A DNA stretch of 64,000 nt, from positions 11,392,829 to 11,456,828 of the forward strand of contig CM068540.1 in assembly GCA_035048495.1 (NCBI GenBank), in the 5' to 3' direction. Position 1 is the first letter of the stretch. Each line of letters starts with the position of its first letter. This DNA comes from Euptelea pleiosperma. Its lineage: Eukaryota > Streptophyta > Magnoliopsida > Ranunculales > Eupteleaceae. Below are positions 33,521-45,769 of this stretch, piece after piece. The notes beneath the pieces are model-generated. The model worked only from the letters and a program-made list of their open reading frames with translations. It had not been told where the DNA came from and did no database searches. The translations under genes were made by a program, and so were the position numbers.

Positions 33521-33918
33521 GGGTTGGGCTTCGTCGACAGAGTTTAAATGACAGGATTCTGTACATGGACACAATATAAGCCACGTAGCACACTCTTAGA
33601 GGAATCTGACCGTATGGATGTTTGTCCAATCCCTTAGTGGACCTACAAACCAAAAACCAACCTGATTAGGGATTTATAAGTGTTGGATCTTTGTACCCCC
33701 AATACTGCACAAATTCCCACAATTGAGATCAGCCCATGAAAATAAGTCCATTCCAAAGCCGATAAATCACTAATCAGGTTGATTTTTGGTTTGTAGGTCC
33801 ACCAAGGGATTGGACAAACATCCATACATTCAGATTCCTCTAAGAGTTTGCCACATGGTTTATATTGTGTCCCTGTACAGAATCATGTCATTTAAACTCT
33901 GTCAACGGACCCCGACCC
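33521..33918. mobile_element. Mutator-type MITE (398 bp), 9-bp TSD TTATTTGAA
   Basis: The left end GGGTTGGGCTTCGTCGACAG and the right-end reverse complement GGGTCGGGGTCCGTTGACAG open inverted repeats of about 150 bases. TTATTTGAA flanks at 33512-33520 and 33919-33927. The terminal GGGT(C/T)GGG is shared with the MITE at 30342. Confidence 0.88.
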
Positions 33919-33927
33919 TTATTTGAA

Positions 33928-34552
33928 TGGGGAACACAAAAGCAACTATTTAGGTTTGTCCAAATATCATCACAGTCTGCGTCTCCTGAGAACGTACCTT
34001 GTGAGTTTATGCAAAAGATATGGTGTTTCTCAACCGTCATTTTTTTTGGCATATAGATGATTGGGATGAACAAACATGTGAATTTGGTGGATTTTTAAGT
34101 CACTTTTTTTTGGCATTTTTTTCTGAGATTCGTAACAGAAAGTGTTTTTGAATTGCTACTATTAATATATTACAATTTTTCCTAATAAAAATAATTTATC
34201 ATAAAATGACTTAATTTTTTTGTTTTCTTTATTTTAAATAATGAGAGAAATCTCATCTTAAATGGACTGTCCGTTTAATTAATTATAATTTGTTTATGAT
34301 ACATATAGTATAAATAAATGCTACCATGTAATTCTAACCGTTGTTTTTTACCGTTTGATGTTCCAAAAGGTAGTTATTTTTTTCCACTAATCAAAACTGT
34401 TCCAAATTGTATTTATTTGTTTGCCCACTAATCAAAACAAGAGCAGTTTCATTCATTTTGCCTATAATTTCTCTTTCCTTCCATCTTAAAATTGGTTGCA
34501 ATCAACTATTTTTTCTACTTTCAATCAATAATTGTTGAAATTATTGTAGAAG
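33928..34552. other. AT-rich intergenic sequence
   Basis: Nothing recognised. It is host-like sequence before the next solo LTR, continuing at 37010. Confidence 0.4.
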
Positions 34553-35584
34553 GTACATGATATTCGCTCAAAAGTGCTTATTTTAAGTAATTATCCTTTT
34601 AGCGTTATTGCATTCTCCCACGTTAAAATACTCTATTTATCTATTTTTCTACGTAAGAGTCTCTTTTGTTGCGTAGAACATACTTTTCTGGACGAAATGG
34701 TATATTTGCATGCATTAAACACATTTTCGAAAGTCTAGACATGAAGTCATTCTGATAGAGTCTCATTACGCGCTTCTTCTGTCGCAGGAAACCCCGATGG
34801 GACAATTCTCGAGACTTGCAAGCCCACATCGATCAGGAAAGCCCATTGTCAAAGCTTAAAGAGCTCACATGCTATGACTAGAAGATATGGGCCAAATATG
34901 GGCTGAATAAGAGGACCAAAAAGCCAGCCCAAAGAACGAAGATAGTAGGAGAGCCAATGACCAAGAGACGGACCAAAGCGTTTAAAGCCACATGAGTCAG
35001 CAAAGAATGATAGTCGACTCTACTGGAGAAGCGTGAGGATGGTCACAGTGAAGACCAGGGTTCCAGACCCTCCGCCAGTGCTTTTCTCTCTATTTTCTGA
35101 TACTTTCTCTCTCATCTCTCCTTATTCTCTCTCTCTCTTCATCTCTCGGTCCTCGAATCTACTGACCTAACCCCAGAACTCCTGCCCATCGGCTCTATCT
35201 CATCTCCCTTAGCTTTCTGACCGTTGGATCTTCAATCGGACCGTTGGATCTCTCTAGATCCGTCGATCTACCAATCAGAGTCCCAATCAAGTCACCATCC
35301 ATCCGATCGCCATCAGACCGTCTGTCACATCATCTTGTGAGACAATGGACATCACAAATCCATGTGGGCCAGTAGCCGGGCCCATCATCATCGACCCGCT
35401 GTCCGACCAATTAGTGGACCCCGTGAATTTCCAAAGAATTTTAATTAAATTTCAAAAAAACGGGGGGTCCACTAATTGGGGAGATTCCCCATAGAAAAGT
35501 AGATTTTTACTTAAAAAAAATAAATAAATAAAAATAAATAAATAAATAAATAAAAAATATATATATTTTTTTATTTTAAAAATA

Positions 35585-35620
35585 CCCTATTTCCATTAAT
35601 GGAAATAGGGAGCTTTAAAA
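35585..35620 (+). promoter_or_regulatory. LTR core promoter: 26-bp palindrome then TATA-like box
   Basis: CCCTATTTCCATT and its exact inverse (35585-35610), then TTTAAAA at 35614-35620. Compared with 15961-15986, two base pairs changed on both arms together. Confidence 0.6.
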
Positions 35621-35773
35621 GGAGAAGGAGAGGGGTTCGTTCGAACCCTAATCCCCCTCCAATCTCTTCCATTCTCTCCCCAAACTCTCTTGCCCCTTCT
35701 TCCCCTCGATTTTTGGCGATTTTTCCCTCTTCTTCTTCACCTTCTTCTTCATCTTCTTCATTGTTTTTTTCTC

Positions 35774-35800
35774 GCCGGAGTTGCAGGCAGCAACTCCGGC
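35774..35800 (+). repeat. GCCGGAGTTGC hairpin
   Basis: 11-bp arms around AGGCA, in the same place after the TATA-like box as in the 14955 copy. Confidence 0.7.
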
Positions 35801-35984
35801 TGCCTCCTCATTGTTCTCCATTTTTTTCCTTCTCTCCTTTCGGTCCTTGCTCCTCTACCTGCTGCTCCGCCCGCCAGCAACCCGTCCGTCCTTCACATTG
35901 CTGATCCACGTGCAGGTGGCTCCGCCATTCCACATCCAACGCCTGCAACCACCAATCCGCCATAGCATCTCCGCCTGCAACCAA

Positions 35985-36009
35985 GACCTGCAACTCTGAG
36001 TTGCAGGTC
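35985..36009 (+). repeat. GACCTGCAACT hairpin
   Basis: 11-bp arms GACCTGCAACT / AGTTGCAGGTC around CTG. It is made of the same TGCAACT word in the opposite order. Confidence 0.65.
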
Positions 36010-36557
36010 CGCTTATCCTCCACGCCAGCCTCGCCACCATCAACGCCGGTCGAAACCTGCAACTCCGGCGAACTTGATCGCCGGACTGGTTTTATTTTCT
36101 CCACTGCTGCCACCATAGACCGCCTCCACCACCTCTGAAATCTCCAGGCATCATTTGGGAGGACCTGCAACTCACTCGTTGCAATCTGCAACTCGTTCCG
36201 TGCCACCTCCACCTGCTGGACCACCTGCAATGTCACAGAGCACCATCACAGCGCCACCAGCAACTCCTCTCCAGCCTCCATTAACGCCTGCTGCCTTGTT
36301 GCAGCAGTAACCCCACTGCCATTACCACCTGCACGTCCCTCTCTTTCTCTCTTTCCCACATCTTCTCTCCTAATCTCTCCCACAATTCTAGCCGTTTTCA
36401 GTACCAAAAGAAAACGGACAGAAAAGAAAAAAAAAAAAGGGAAAAAGAGGAGGATAGAAGAGAAGAAGAAGAGGAAGGGAGGGGTACAAACCTGGTGCGC
36501 CCTTCCTCCTTGCTGCCCTATGGCTTGACTGTGCACCCGATCTTTGGAAAGTCCAAG

Positions 36558-36916
36558 GTATTGCTTCTCTCTCTCTAGTTCTTTTCTCTCTCTACGACCT
36601 ATCTTTCTCTCTCTAGATTAAATCTGTTTAAGGCTTTCTAGATTATTTTTTAATTTAATTTGATTTTGTAAAACTCATTGAGGATGAATAAAATTGTTAT
36701 TTTTGCATTTGTTAGTTTACTTTTGTGTTTTTGGTTGTTTGTGGCAATTTCTCTCTCTACAAATCACTAAGCATGTTTTAAATCGCTTCACCATTCTCAC
36801 CCCACCACAATTTCTGAGATAAATCCGTTATTTCATGTTCATGAGTCGCGCCAACTAACCCCGAGTGCGGATCGACATCCGACACGAATCCCTATACAAA
36901 TCTGTCAATTTTGCAG
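36558..36916 (+). other. Predicted R-U5 intron with AATAAA
   Basis: Donor CCAAG|GTATTG, AATAAA at 36687-36692, and acceptor AATTTTGCAG|G ending 36916. The donor is weaker than in other copies. Confidence 0.35.
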
Positions 36917-37009
36917 GATAATCAGGATAAAATCGGATAAAATTACAAATCTTGTTGAAGTTAGGGTTTCCGTAACCAACGACGCGGAAAAAAACCTACT
37001 TTCAGTACA

Positions 37010-37601
37010 AATCTCTATTTCCCTCTGTTGCTCATTTACTTCTCATTAAAAGTCTGCCCTATGGTTCAACTATTATTAGGTATTTATTTTATTTTATTAT
37101 CTTTGTTTTCATGTTAGTTTTCTCAACAACTTTACATTAAATATTTGCTATAAAATTTAAATTTATTTGATAATAATTTAATATAAACTGTTGATGTTTG
37201 TTATTGATTTATTTATCTGTTTCTCACTTTTTTTTTCCATCCCAATTTTTTTTCTTTTCTTGGAGTGTACCCTGTATAAAATGTCAATTATAAATCCTAT
37301 TTAAATCTCTACTACATTGTTCCCGTGTTTCAATCTATGAATGACCTATTTAATAAGTCATTTTTTAAAAGTCATACTACTAATTAATGAGACAGTATTA
37401 AAATAAATGTCACGTGAAAAAGTCCATCAATAAGGCGTTTAGCATCAAAGTTTTTATTTTAAGAAAGTATCATATTTGCTTTCCGAAAATTTTGTTAACG
37501 ACTTTGCCGAAACCATAACCCATATGAAAATTAAAAATCAATGGAATTTATTTTTTTCAATCAACAATTTTTTATTTCGTTCAAACCAATTTTATTAGAT
37601 C
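37010..37601. other. AT-rich intergenic sequence
   Basis: Nothing recognised between the solo LTR and the Sirevirus solo LTR. Confidence 0.4.
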
Positions 37602-37948
37602 ATTAGTGTAAGGAATATTTTCATATTCAATTTGGCAAAAGTTCCGTTTGACATAAAACATTCTCATCACCATTCCTACAAGCACCAATGTAGTGTGAAG
37701 ATGTCGTGATACGCATAATTCGCCGACTACGTGAAGACTAGAAGACAGAGACAGCAAGAATTAGACAGTTGACGATAGGAGTCATCTGAGTAACTGCCCA
37801 TTTGTTAGTTATAGATTGTGTACGCTCGCTTAGGAAGGTAAGTGACTTAGTGGCCATAGGAATATGTTTAAAATGAATAAAATATAATGGTCAAACCTAG
37901 TCATTTGACAGATCCGAGTCTTAGTCAAAGTTATTAACTTTTGGGAGA

Positions 37949-38376
37949 ATCTGATCGATTGGACAAGTTCCAATCGATTGGACATAGCCCAATCGATTGA
38001 AGGACTCTATAAAATTGATTGGAAGCTACGAGGCAGAACATGATCAAAGCCCAATCGATTGGAGTCTACAAGACAAAATATGATCAAAGCCCAATCGATT
38101 GGACACATCTGTAAAATCGATTGGAGTCTACGAGACAGAACATGATCAAAGCCCAATCGATTGGAGTCTATGAGATAGAACATGATCATAGCCCAATCGA
38201 TTGGAGACCTCTGTAAAATCGATTAGAGCCTACGAGACAAAAACTTATTTAAGTTCGATCGATTGGACTATGTACAATCGATTGGATTTATGAAGAAAAT
38301 TGACATCTGTACAAGGCCAATTGATTCGGTTTTGTCCAATCGATTGGACCCAGAGAACAATCGATTGGACTTGACA
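37949..38376 (+). repeat. Array of about 15 CCAATCGATTGG-type palindromes
   Basis: Units are joined by recurring 30-60-base spacers such as TACGAGACAGAACATGATCA. The array ends about 75 bases before the TATA box. Confidence 0.85.
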
Positions 38377-39318
38377 CGGATTGAGTCTATTTCAGATCCA
38401 AAATTCTAGTTCCCACGATCTCACGTTCTATAAGGCTCATGGTTACGAATTTTATAAATACATCCCTTCTATACTGTCTCTAAATACACACAGAGTGACA
38501 GATTGACACTTATATACTTCAAGAGAGAGAAGAAAATGTTTATTTATTAGAGTGTCCATTCGAAGAGAAACAAGCCTAGTTATCTCATTCACATCTTGTG
38601 AGTTTGTTCCTCTTCTTGATCAAAGCCAAGTGCTTGATCCATTACTCAGCTTAGATCTCCCACATAGATATTCGACTTAGTAGCCTAAGTATACCAGTGT
38701 GACTCAACACCTTTGAGCAACCTAGGGTTCAAGGTGTACTGAATCATTCACCTTCGGCAAAGGCTGGAGTGTTGAGAATTAAGATCGGAGTGGCCGATCG
38801 ATGGTAGGTTTGGGGTGTACCAAATTGAACAAGCGGACAAGGCTTCTTAGCTGGGAGGGCTGGTATTCGCTCAAAAGTGCTTATTTTAAGCAATTATCCT
38901 TTTAGCGTTATTGCATTCTCCTACGTTAAAATACTCTATTTATCTACTTTTCTACGTAAGAGTCTCTTCTATTGCATAGAACACACTTTTCTGGACGAAA
39001 TGGTATATTTGCATGCATTAAACACATTTTTGGAAGTCTAGACATTGAGTCATTCTGATAAAGTCTCATTACGCGCTTCTTCTGTCGCAGGAAACCCCGA
39101 TGGGACAATTCTCGAGAATGCGGGCCCACAACCAACCTCCAGAACCTATAATCACAGCTCATGAGCCAATAGGCTGAGGATAAGAAAATGTAGACCAAGA
39201 GCGGGAAAAGCTAGAGAGTCGGAAGAGCCTGGGAAAAGACCAAGAGAGAGAAAGAATCAAGCCCCAAGAGAAGAGAATAAAGGCATTAAAGCTTGACCAA
39301 CCAACACAAGTCAAAGAA

Positions 39319-39374
39319 TTGCTTAGTTGGTGAAGCATGAAGAAGACCAAGTCAAAGACTAGGGTTCAAGACCC
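39319..39374 (+). other. tRNA-like D-arm/T-arm segment in LTR U3
   Basis: TTGCTTAGTTGGTGAAGC, then GGGTTCAAGACCC at 39362-39374, nearly the same as in the 9087 LTR but with a complete T-arm stem. Confidence 0.45.
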
Positions 39375-39832
39375 TATGCTAGTATTTTCTCCCTATTTTT
39401 TTTGTAATAATTTCTCTCTCCTTTTTCTAAACCCCCATTCTCTCTCTGCCATCAAATTCTGATGATCCATCGGATCATCATCATCCATTCTACTGTCTGA
39501 TCATCAGCATATCTTCAGATCTTTCCTCCGATCACCCATCGGTGATCTTGGAATCCAATGGCCCTCATCATTCCATATCCAATCATACGGGTCATGAACA
39601 AACTAGAGATGGGCCCATTAGCAATGACTAACGGCCCAGTCATGGGGTGGACCCCACATCCTCTATTAGAAAGTATCCCTCAAATTTACCCAAAAGGGGA
39701 ACTTTCTCAAAAGTTTGAAAACCTTGTTACCATGAAGGGATTTTTGCCAAGGAAATGTTTGTTTTTGAAAGATTTTTTTAAAAAAAAGAGAAATAAAGGT
39801 TGTGGGTCCACTTTAAGATTGAGGAAGTGTTT

Positions 39833-39873
39833 TAGAAACCATGGGTTTCTATTATAGGAACCCACGGTTCCTA
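39833..39873 (+). promoter_or_regulatory. Twin dyads upstream of the LTR transcribed region
   Basis: TAGAAACC-ATG-GGTTTCTA is followed after 3 bases by TAGGAACC-CAC-GGTTCCTA. The 61790 copy has the same pair at 62730-62770. Confidence 0.6.
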
Positions 39874-41865
39874 TCGTGAAGAGAGAAAGGAAACCTAACG
39901 GTTATTATTTAAGACAAGGAGAGAAGCTTTCCTTCCTCTCTCCCTCTTGCTGGACCTCTAAAAAAAAAAATTCTCCAAAAACCATCATCACCTTCCTCTA
40001 GTTGTTGCACATCTTCTGCAAACTAGAAACCCAGCCACCGTCTCCTCCATTAAGCCAAGCCATTCCTCCCACGTTTTTACCATCTTGTTTCCTTTCTTTT
40101 TCCTCCACGAGCTCACCTCCCCTCCATCATCTCCACGCACAGCAACCGCCAACTGTTCCTTCATCTTTAGAAGGCACCATCTAGCACACTGCCAGCCCCC
40201 TAGCTGCTAGTTACCACCTTCACGCCTCCCTCCAGCCGCTGCGAGTGCACTACTTGTGCATCCCGAACAGCAACATAACCATCACCGGAGTTGCAGGTGA
40301 TGGTAGATCTCTCAGGCGGTACCACCTGCAGATGCACCCACAGCGTCCTCCTCAACCTCCACACGAACCATTATCACCCTCCACCTTGCACAGAATCCCG
40401 TTCTCTCATCTAACGGTGGGCCCACTGCTCCCGTTTTCTCATTTTCTCCCCTCTAAAACCCCACGTTTTGAAGAAGAAAAACCAAAAAAAAAAAAAAGAG
40501 AAAGGAGGAAAGAAGAAGGAGAAACCGGTGAGGCTTCTCTCTTTGGAATGCTGCCCTGTCCATCACGACCACACACAACCAGCTAACGCTCCAGTCCGTC
40601 TCCACCTTGCTGTGACAGCAACCAGCACCCCCACCTGTTGGTCCTCCTCCATCACCGTTAACAAGGGCAGCAGGCTGTGATGCCTTTGATTCTAACTGAT
40701 CTCCTTCGCCATTCCATCCTCATTGGAAACCTAGCCGCTTATCTCATCTTGGAAGAAAGACAAGCCGTCTTCTTCACAACCCAGCTTGCTCCTCTCTAAA
40801 ATCTGAAAAACCGCATGCAACTTCTCAAAAAAATCTGCTGCCCGTCCTCATCTTACTTTCTCTCTTTCTAGCCCTTTCTCTCTTTAGGTTCTCCACTTTC
40901 TCTCTCTACACCAATAGTTTCTCTCTCTAGAGATTTTTCTATTTTACTCTCTCTCTCTCTCTAACTCTCCATTTTTCTCTCTCATCTCCACCCTTCTTTT
41001 GTCTCAATTTTTATTGCTTATTAGTTTTTTTTTGTTTGAATTTAGTTTGATTTTTGTAAGAAATGATTAATAATTAATAAAGTTGTTATTTAAATGCAAG
41101 TTCTTGTCTTATATTATTTCTTTTGTTTTTCTTCTAGTAATTCATGTTAGCTTCTCTCTCCAAAATATGTGTTTTAAAATCACCCTTTTCTTTACCACCC
41201 TTCTCACCTCACCATGATTTTTTGGCAATTTTTCGTCATTCTATGCTCCTTATTTCACTGACCCTAACTCCGAGTGCGGATTCGACATCCGACATACTTT
41301 CACTGTGCGAGAATTGCTATTTTTGCAGGAATTAAGTTTCGGATCAAATTACAAATCTTATTGATTCTAGGGTCGTTCTCTCAACGACAGAAAAACCCTA
41401 CTATCAAGGGCACGCATGGATTCATAGCGTTGATTCAGAGGACGTGGACGCATCGGCAATAGGCCTTGGCTAAGGTTGGAAGTTGTATTTGCAACGGTGC
41501 TACGTAGGTAACCTTTGTTTCGTTTAACTTTTCAGTTAGTGATACTTTTCGTCTGGACGTGGTCCCGTGGTTTTTCCTTGGCTAAGGTTTCCACGTAAAA
41601 ATCTCTTGTCTTGTGTGATTGTTTGTTTGTATTCCACTATCTATATTGATTAGACCAAACGACGAAAATAAAATATACCACGAAGGTATATTCGATTTGA
41701 GTTGGTTGTGATAATCCTTTATCAAACAACCAAGGCATGCGATTTTCTTACCTACCAAAGACTAGTAAAACTGTTTAGGTTTAATTAACTTTAAATACCT
41801 AATCAACCCCTCCCCTTCTAGGTATATTAGATTAAAGAGAACGGACCGGTGGTTTTTTCAATTAG

Positions 41866-43266
41866 CATTGACATTGCATTGTTTCAAACAATTTTTTAGT
41901 CAAATAAAGAAATCCAACTTTTCCTATCACTTCGTATCTTTGTTTATCTGAAAAATCACTATACCTTTCTTGATTTTTTAGAAATTATAATAAAATCTAT
42001 CTAACATTGTTTTGGGGGTTCTCATCATTTTTCTTGACCTTCAAAAATAAAATTCTAGGTTAAACATGTTCCAAGCTTTGGTCATCATTTTTCTTGACCT
42101 TCAACAATAGACGTGACTATTGAACAATTCACTTTTATATGCTGAGAGAATCAATCTTCTCTTTGTATTAGTTAGATATACACATTTTAATAACATTTAT
42201 TTTCGGTGCCCTTTGTTGTACCAAACAATTAGTATCATCATACCATCCGTTGAATAATGCAAATCTGTGTAATGGGCAACTTTCACAAATAATCAATAAT
42301 AATAAACAAAAAATTTGTAGTTGCTTTTTTTATAAAATTTCAGCAAGTTAAATCTATATTCTAGATTATGGAAAGAATTAACTTATTTGAGTATAACTTG
42401 AAGAATTTACCAAAATTGAATTCATAAGACATAAGTGCGATGTTCATTTATACACTTTTTTAATAAAAAAATATGTTGAAACAAATTAGAGATCGATTTA
42501 CATTCTTTCAACTTACAACTACTTTTTAGACCCATTGATCGCATGGATGTTTAGCCCACATCTTTGTTGATTTTAGTATTTTTCAAAATGTTATTTTTGC
42601 CATTGGATTATCATTACGTTTAAAATCATTGACATAACCCCTAAGAAGCTAAAACTAAAAATTTTAATCTGCATTATAGGGCTTGAATAACTCACATAAA
42701 GCAAAGGATAGTATCATTTATTTGCTAGTAGTACCTTTTTGTTTATTAAAAAATAATGTTTGACAAAAATCCAAATTTTTAAACACAGGTCTTCAACTGC
42801 ATCTGAAAATATTTCAGCAAGATTCTTTAGCTACATCTAATCCTTGTGATCATGTTAGACTGGCTATAACACACACATTAAATAAAAGCAATAATAAGAA
42901 AAACAATAAGACAAAAATATATTAACCTAAAGAAAAAATATCAATATGTTACAAAAAAAACTACAATCTAACAAAACATTTTGGAAGTTCTCAAGTATAG
43001 TTTATGATGTGATGGTAAATAAGACAGAGAAACACTCTTAATGAACCATCCCTTTTATATATTTTTCTGTAAACAATTTTTATATCCTTCTTTTTTCTGT
43101 CTTATAATTTAAGGTAATTAAACAAAATTATTGTTATCATGGATTATGTTGATTGCTTACTTTAAATTCTGCCCTATTTCTTTTATCTATTTCATGTCAT
43201 GTTTGATATATATATTACAATAATTATTCTTATTTTATAGTTTCACTAAAGTTTTATACAAGTACA
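41866..43266. other. AT-rich sequence, possible Helitron 5' region
   Basis: No ORF. A 23-base direct repeat (TCATCATTTTTCTTGACC...) occurs near 42025 and 42083. The Helitron left end (5'-TC) must lie in or before this stretch but was not located. Confidence 0.4.
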
Positions 43267-44105
43267 ATGACTTTCGATAATAAAGAACGTACAAAAAAGA
43301 CTCGATTATTACGAAAATATATTATGGCTCAACGTAGAAATAGATCGAATGCGTTGGCTATCCCATGTCATAATAGTTCAAATATGAATCAACATAGAAG
43401 TCTTGACAATGAACCAATTATTTCTTCAATGGAATTTAAAAATTCTTATATGTATGAATCACACACAAATGATGAAACAATTACAAGTTATATGTTTTGT
43501 TATATTTTTAAAATTGTATTAGATTTTAAAAAAATTATATTTATTTCTAATATATTTATATTGATTTTCAAGAAATAATTTTGATGCATTCGATTTTGGT
43601 GGTCCAAATGCGATTTATATTTTTTCTATGAGGAATTGTTTGGTATGATAAAAGGAATAGAAAAACAAAGAAACCAATTAATCATAAGTATACAATATGT
43701 TATCAGGAAGGAAAAGTAAAACTACCATTATTTAAAGAAAGTCCTCAAATTTTTAAAGAATAGCTTGATTATGAAGGAGGGTAAAGATCAAAAAAATTTA
43801 AAGACAACATTAGAGCATACAATACAGTGTTTGCTTTTACATCTATGGGTGGTTATATTGATAAAAATATTAATGATGGAAGGGGACCATGTGTTTTTAG
43901 GATTAATGGACAGAATCATCACAAGATTGAGTCTTTACTACCAATTGTAGGAGATAAACCAAGGTTTGCACAACTCTACATATATGATACTAAAAATGAA
44001 ATTTTGAATAGATTGGATGTTATTCATAGTCAAAATATATATAGAAATTTAGACCCAAGTATTGTTGATGGATTATTGAAAATGTTTGATGAACATAACG
44101 AACTT
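43267..44105 (+). pseudogene. Helitron Rep protein, N-terminal piece
   Basis: It opens with a basic segment (KERTKKTRLLRKYIMAQRRN). After frameshifts comes FDFGGP, then KVKLPLFKESPQIFKE with a stop, then the well-kept block FAFTSMGGYIDKNINDGRGP ... PRFAQLYIYDT, and it ends at HNEL, where an LTR begins. These blocks are typical of plant Helitron Rep proteins, which start rolling-circle transposition. The piece is non-functional because of at least one stop and one frame change. Confidence 0.85.
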
Positions 44106-45510
44106 TGTAATACCCTGAACTTTCGTTTTAGGGTATTATGGTAAATTCACCTAATAATGTATACTTGAACCTTTTTCAAACTTTTATTATTATTTTTATG
44201 GTTTGATATCATGCTTGAGTATGTGTATTTAATTTGGTTTCATTCTAACAACTTTGAAAAACTAGTTATTTTTGAAACTCGCTCTTTAGGGTTAAATTCT
44301 TGCAAAAAATAATGAACCATAACTGCAGGGGACATTTTCTTGCTGCAACTAACATTCCAGAACTTTTATAAAAAAATTATTTTGTGGGCTCGAGACACTA
44401 AAAATATTCATATTTTATCCTTACCAAGTTACTTGTGAAATTTGAAACCTTTTCTGAGACATGAAAACTCTAGTCCAAGATTTTGGGAGATTTTGACAAA
44501 ATATGTCACGTCCCAAATTCGGATACCCAGATACGACCCGAAAATCTGTGGATCGACCCGTACCCGAACCCAGAGGTGATCCATGAATGTTCCCTAGTGG
44601 TCTAATTAGGTCAATTAGACAACTAAGGTTCATTCGAAAACCTACTACGTAAAAAAAGGTTTAGATGTAGAAAACACATAATTAAAATAATTCATAACTC
44701 AAACAATTTAATCAATCAATTAAATGTGGAGAGAAGAAGATAAGAACATGCTCTCAATCAAAGGACTACATACCCATGAAAATAAATAAGTAATGTTTTA
44801 GAACAATCGAATTTAAATTCTTCTAAAGTGTGGGATCGACTCCCAAATCCTCGTCGATCTCCTCGAATGCACCGGAGTCTTTCGCCTCAAAATCATCTCA
44901 CGTACCCGACTCCTCAAAATCTGAAAATGGTATCGGTGTAGCACCGTAAGTCGAGACCCAGTAATACAACAGTGTGCATGGTATGATATCATACTATACA
45001 AATTTTTTAATTAAGGTATGCATCTCAATCGTATAATAAGGATAACATGAATATGATGATGAATGCAAGTGAGTACGGGATGCAAATGCAACTAGTACCC
45101 ATAACCACATAGGGTCTCCATCTCCTTCCTGCACTGGGAGCGGTCTCATCGACCCATTTGCAGGATATAATAACGTCTGGGGCCTTTCACCCTAGGGTAC
45201 CGAACCCTGATTAATTGATAAAACCAATATAAACGTATATAATATACTTCAACCCCGTTCCCTTATGCACCCCTTTATATGAAATGACGTGATGATCATG
45301 GTATGACAACAAGATATATTAGGGTTACATGACATAAGCACAAATGTATTTAACATTTAAATAAAAATATAAAATGAACCAATGATCATTAAGAGTAATA
45401 ATATGGGAACGAATTAGGGTTAACCATGAATAACATGTAACAATCACCGAAGGTCACGATCAACATGGATGAATAATATAAGTGGAAATCACAAGACAAT
45501 CCAACACGCC

Positions 45511-45612
45511 ATGGCTGAACCCTATGAGGGATCCATGACACAAGGTCGAACCCTAAAGAGGGATCCAAGACACTTGGCCGAACCCTATGAGGGATCCAAA
45601 ACACATGGGTGG
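45511..45612. repeat. Short tandem units GAACCCTATGAGGGATCC
   Basis: Three to four units of about 30 bases alternate TATGAGGGATCC and AAAGAGGGATCC. They are also present in the outer copy near 49555-49660 and in the copy at 50771. Confidence 0.75.
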
Positions 45613-45769
45613 GATCCCCATGCATACAAGTATAGGTCAAACCATCTCGAGTTTAGTCAAACAACAAGGGCTAAACCCTTTAATATTCAATAAGTCATTA
45701 CTGAACCACTAAGGGTTCCCAAGGCCATTAATCGTCCAAAATCTAATAAATAAGTAGTTTACAGAAAAT

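Larger units (their letters stand above)
34558..37004 (+). mobile_element. Solo LTR, Athila-like family (2447 bp), TSD GTACA
   Basis: TGATATTCGC to CCTACTTTCA with GTACA at 34553-34557 and 37005-37009. It is closest in layout to the 14955 copy: T-arm-like GGGTTCCAGACCC at 35058, palindrome at 35585-35610 next to a TTTAAAAGG box, two hairpins, AATAAA at 36687-36692 and acceptor TTTTGCAG ending 36916. Confidence 0.93.
38861..41406 (+). mobile_element. Solo LTR, Athila-like family (2546 bp), TSD AGGGC
   Basis: The start is TGGTATTCGC (one change from the family); the end is CCTACTATCA. AGGGC lies at 38856-38860 and 41407-41411. Its first 500 bases are nearly identical to the 3' LTR at 9087. Twin dyads AGAAACC/GGTTTCT and AGGAACC/GGTTCCT (39834-39872) precede the transcribed part. 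AATAAA lies at 41076-41081 and TTTTTGCAG ends at 41328. Confidence 0.92.
37607..41860 (+). mobile_element. Sirevirus-type copia solo LTR, split by nested LTR, TSD ATTAG
   Basis: TGTAAGGAAT at 37607 to GGTTTTTTCA at 41860, with ATTAG at 37602-37606 and 41861-41865. After removing the nested insertion and its target duplication, about 1.7 kb of LTR remains, close to the 1.6-kb LTR at 18282. It includes a CCAATCGATTGG array (37949-38376) and a TATA box at 38453-38460. Confidence 0.92.

Noticed and set aside
43267..43578. An independent small AT-rich gene.
   Set aside because: Its position and basic N-terminus fit the start of the Helitron Rep protein, whose later blocks follow directly.
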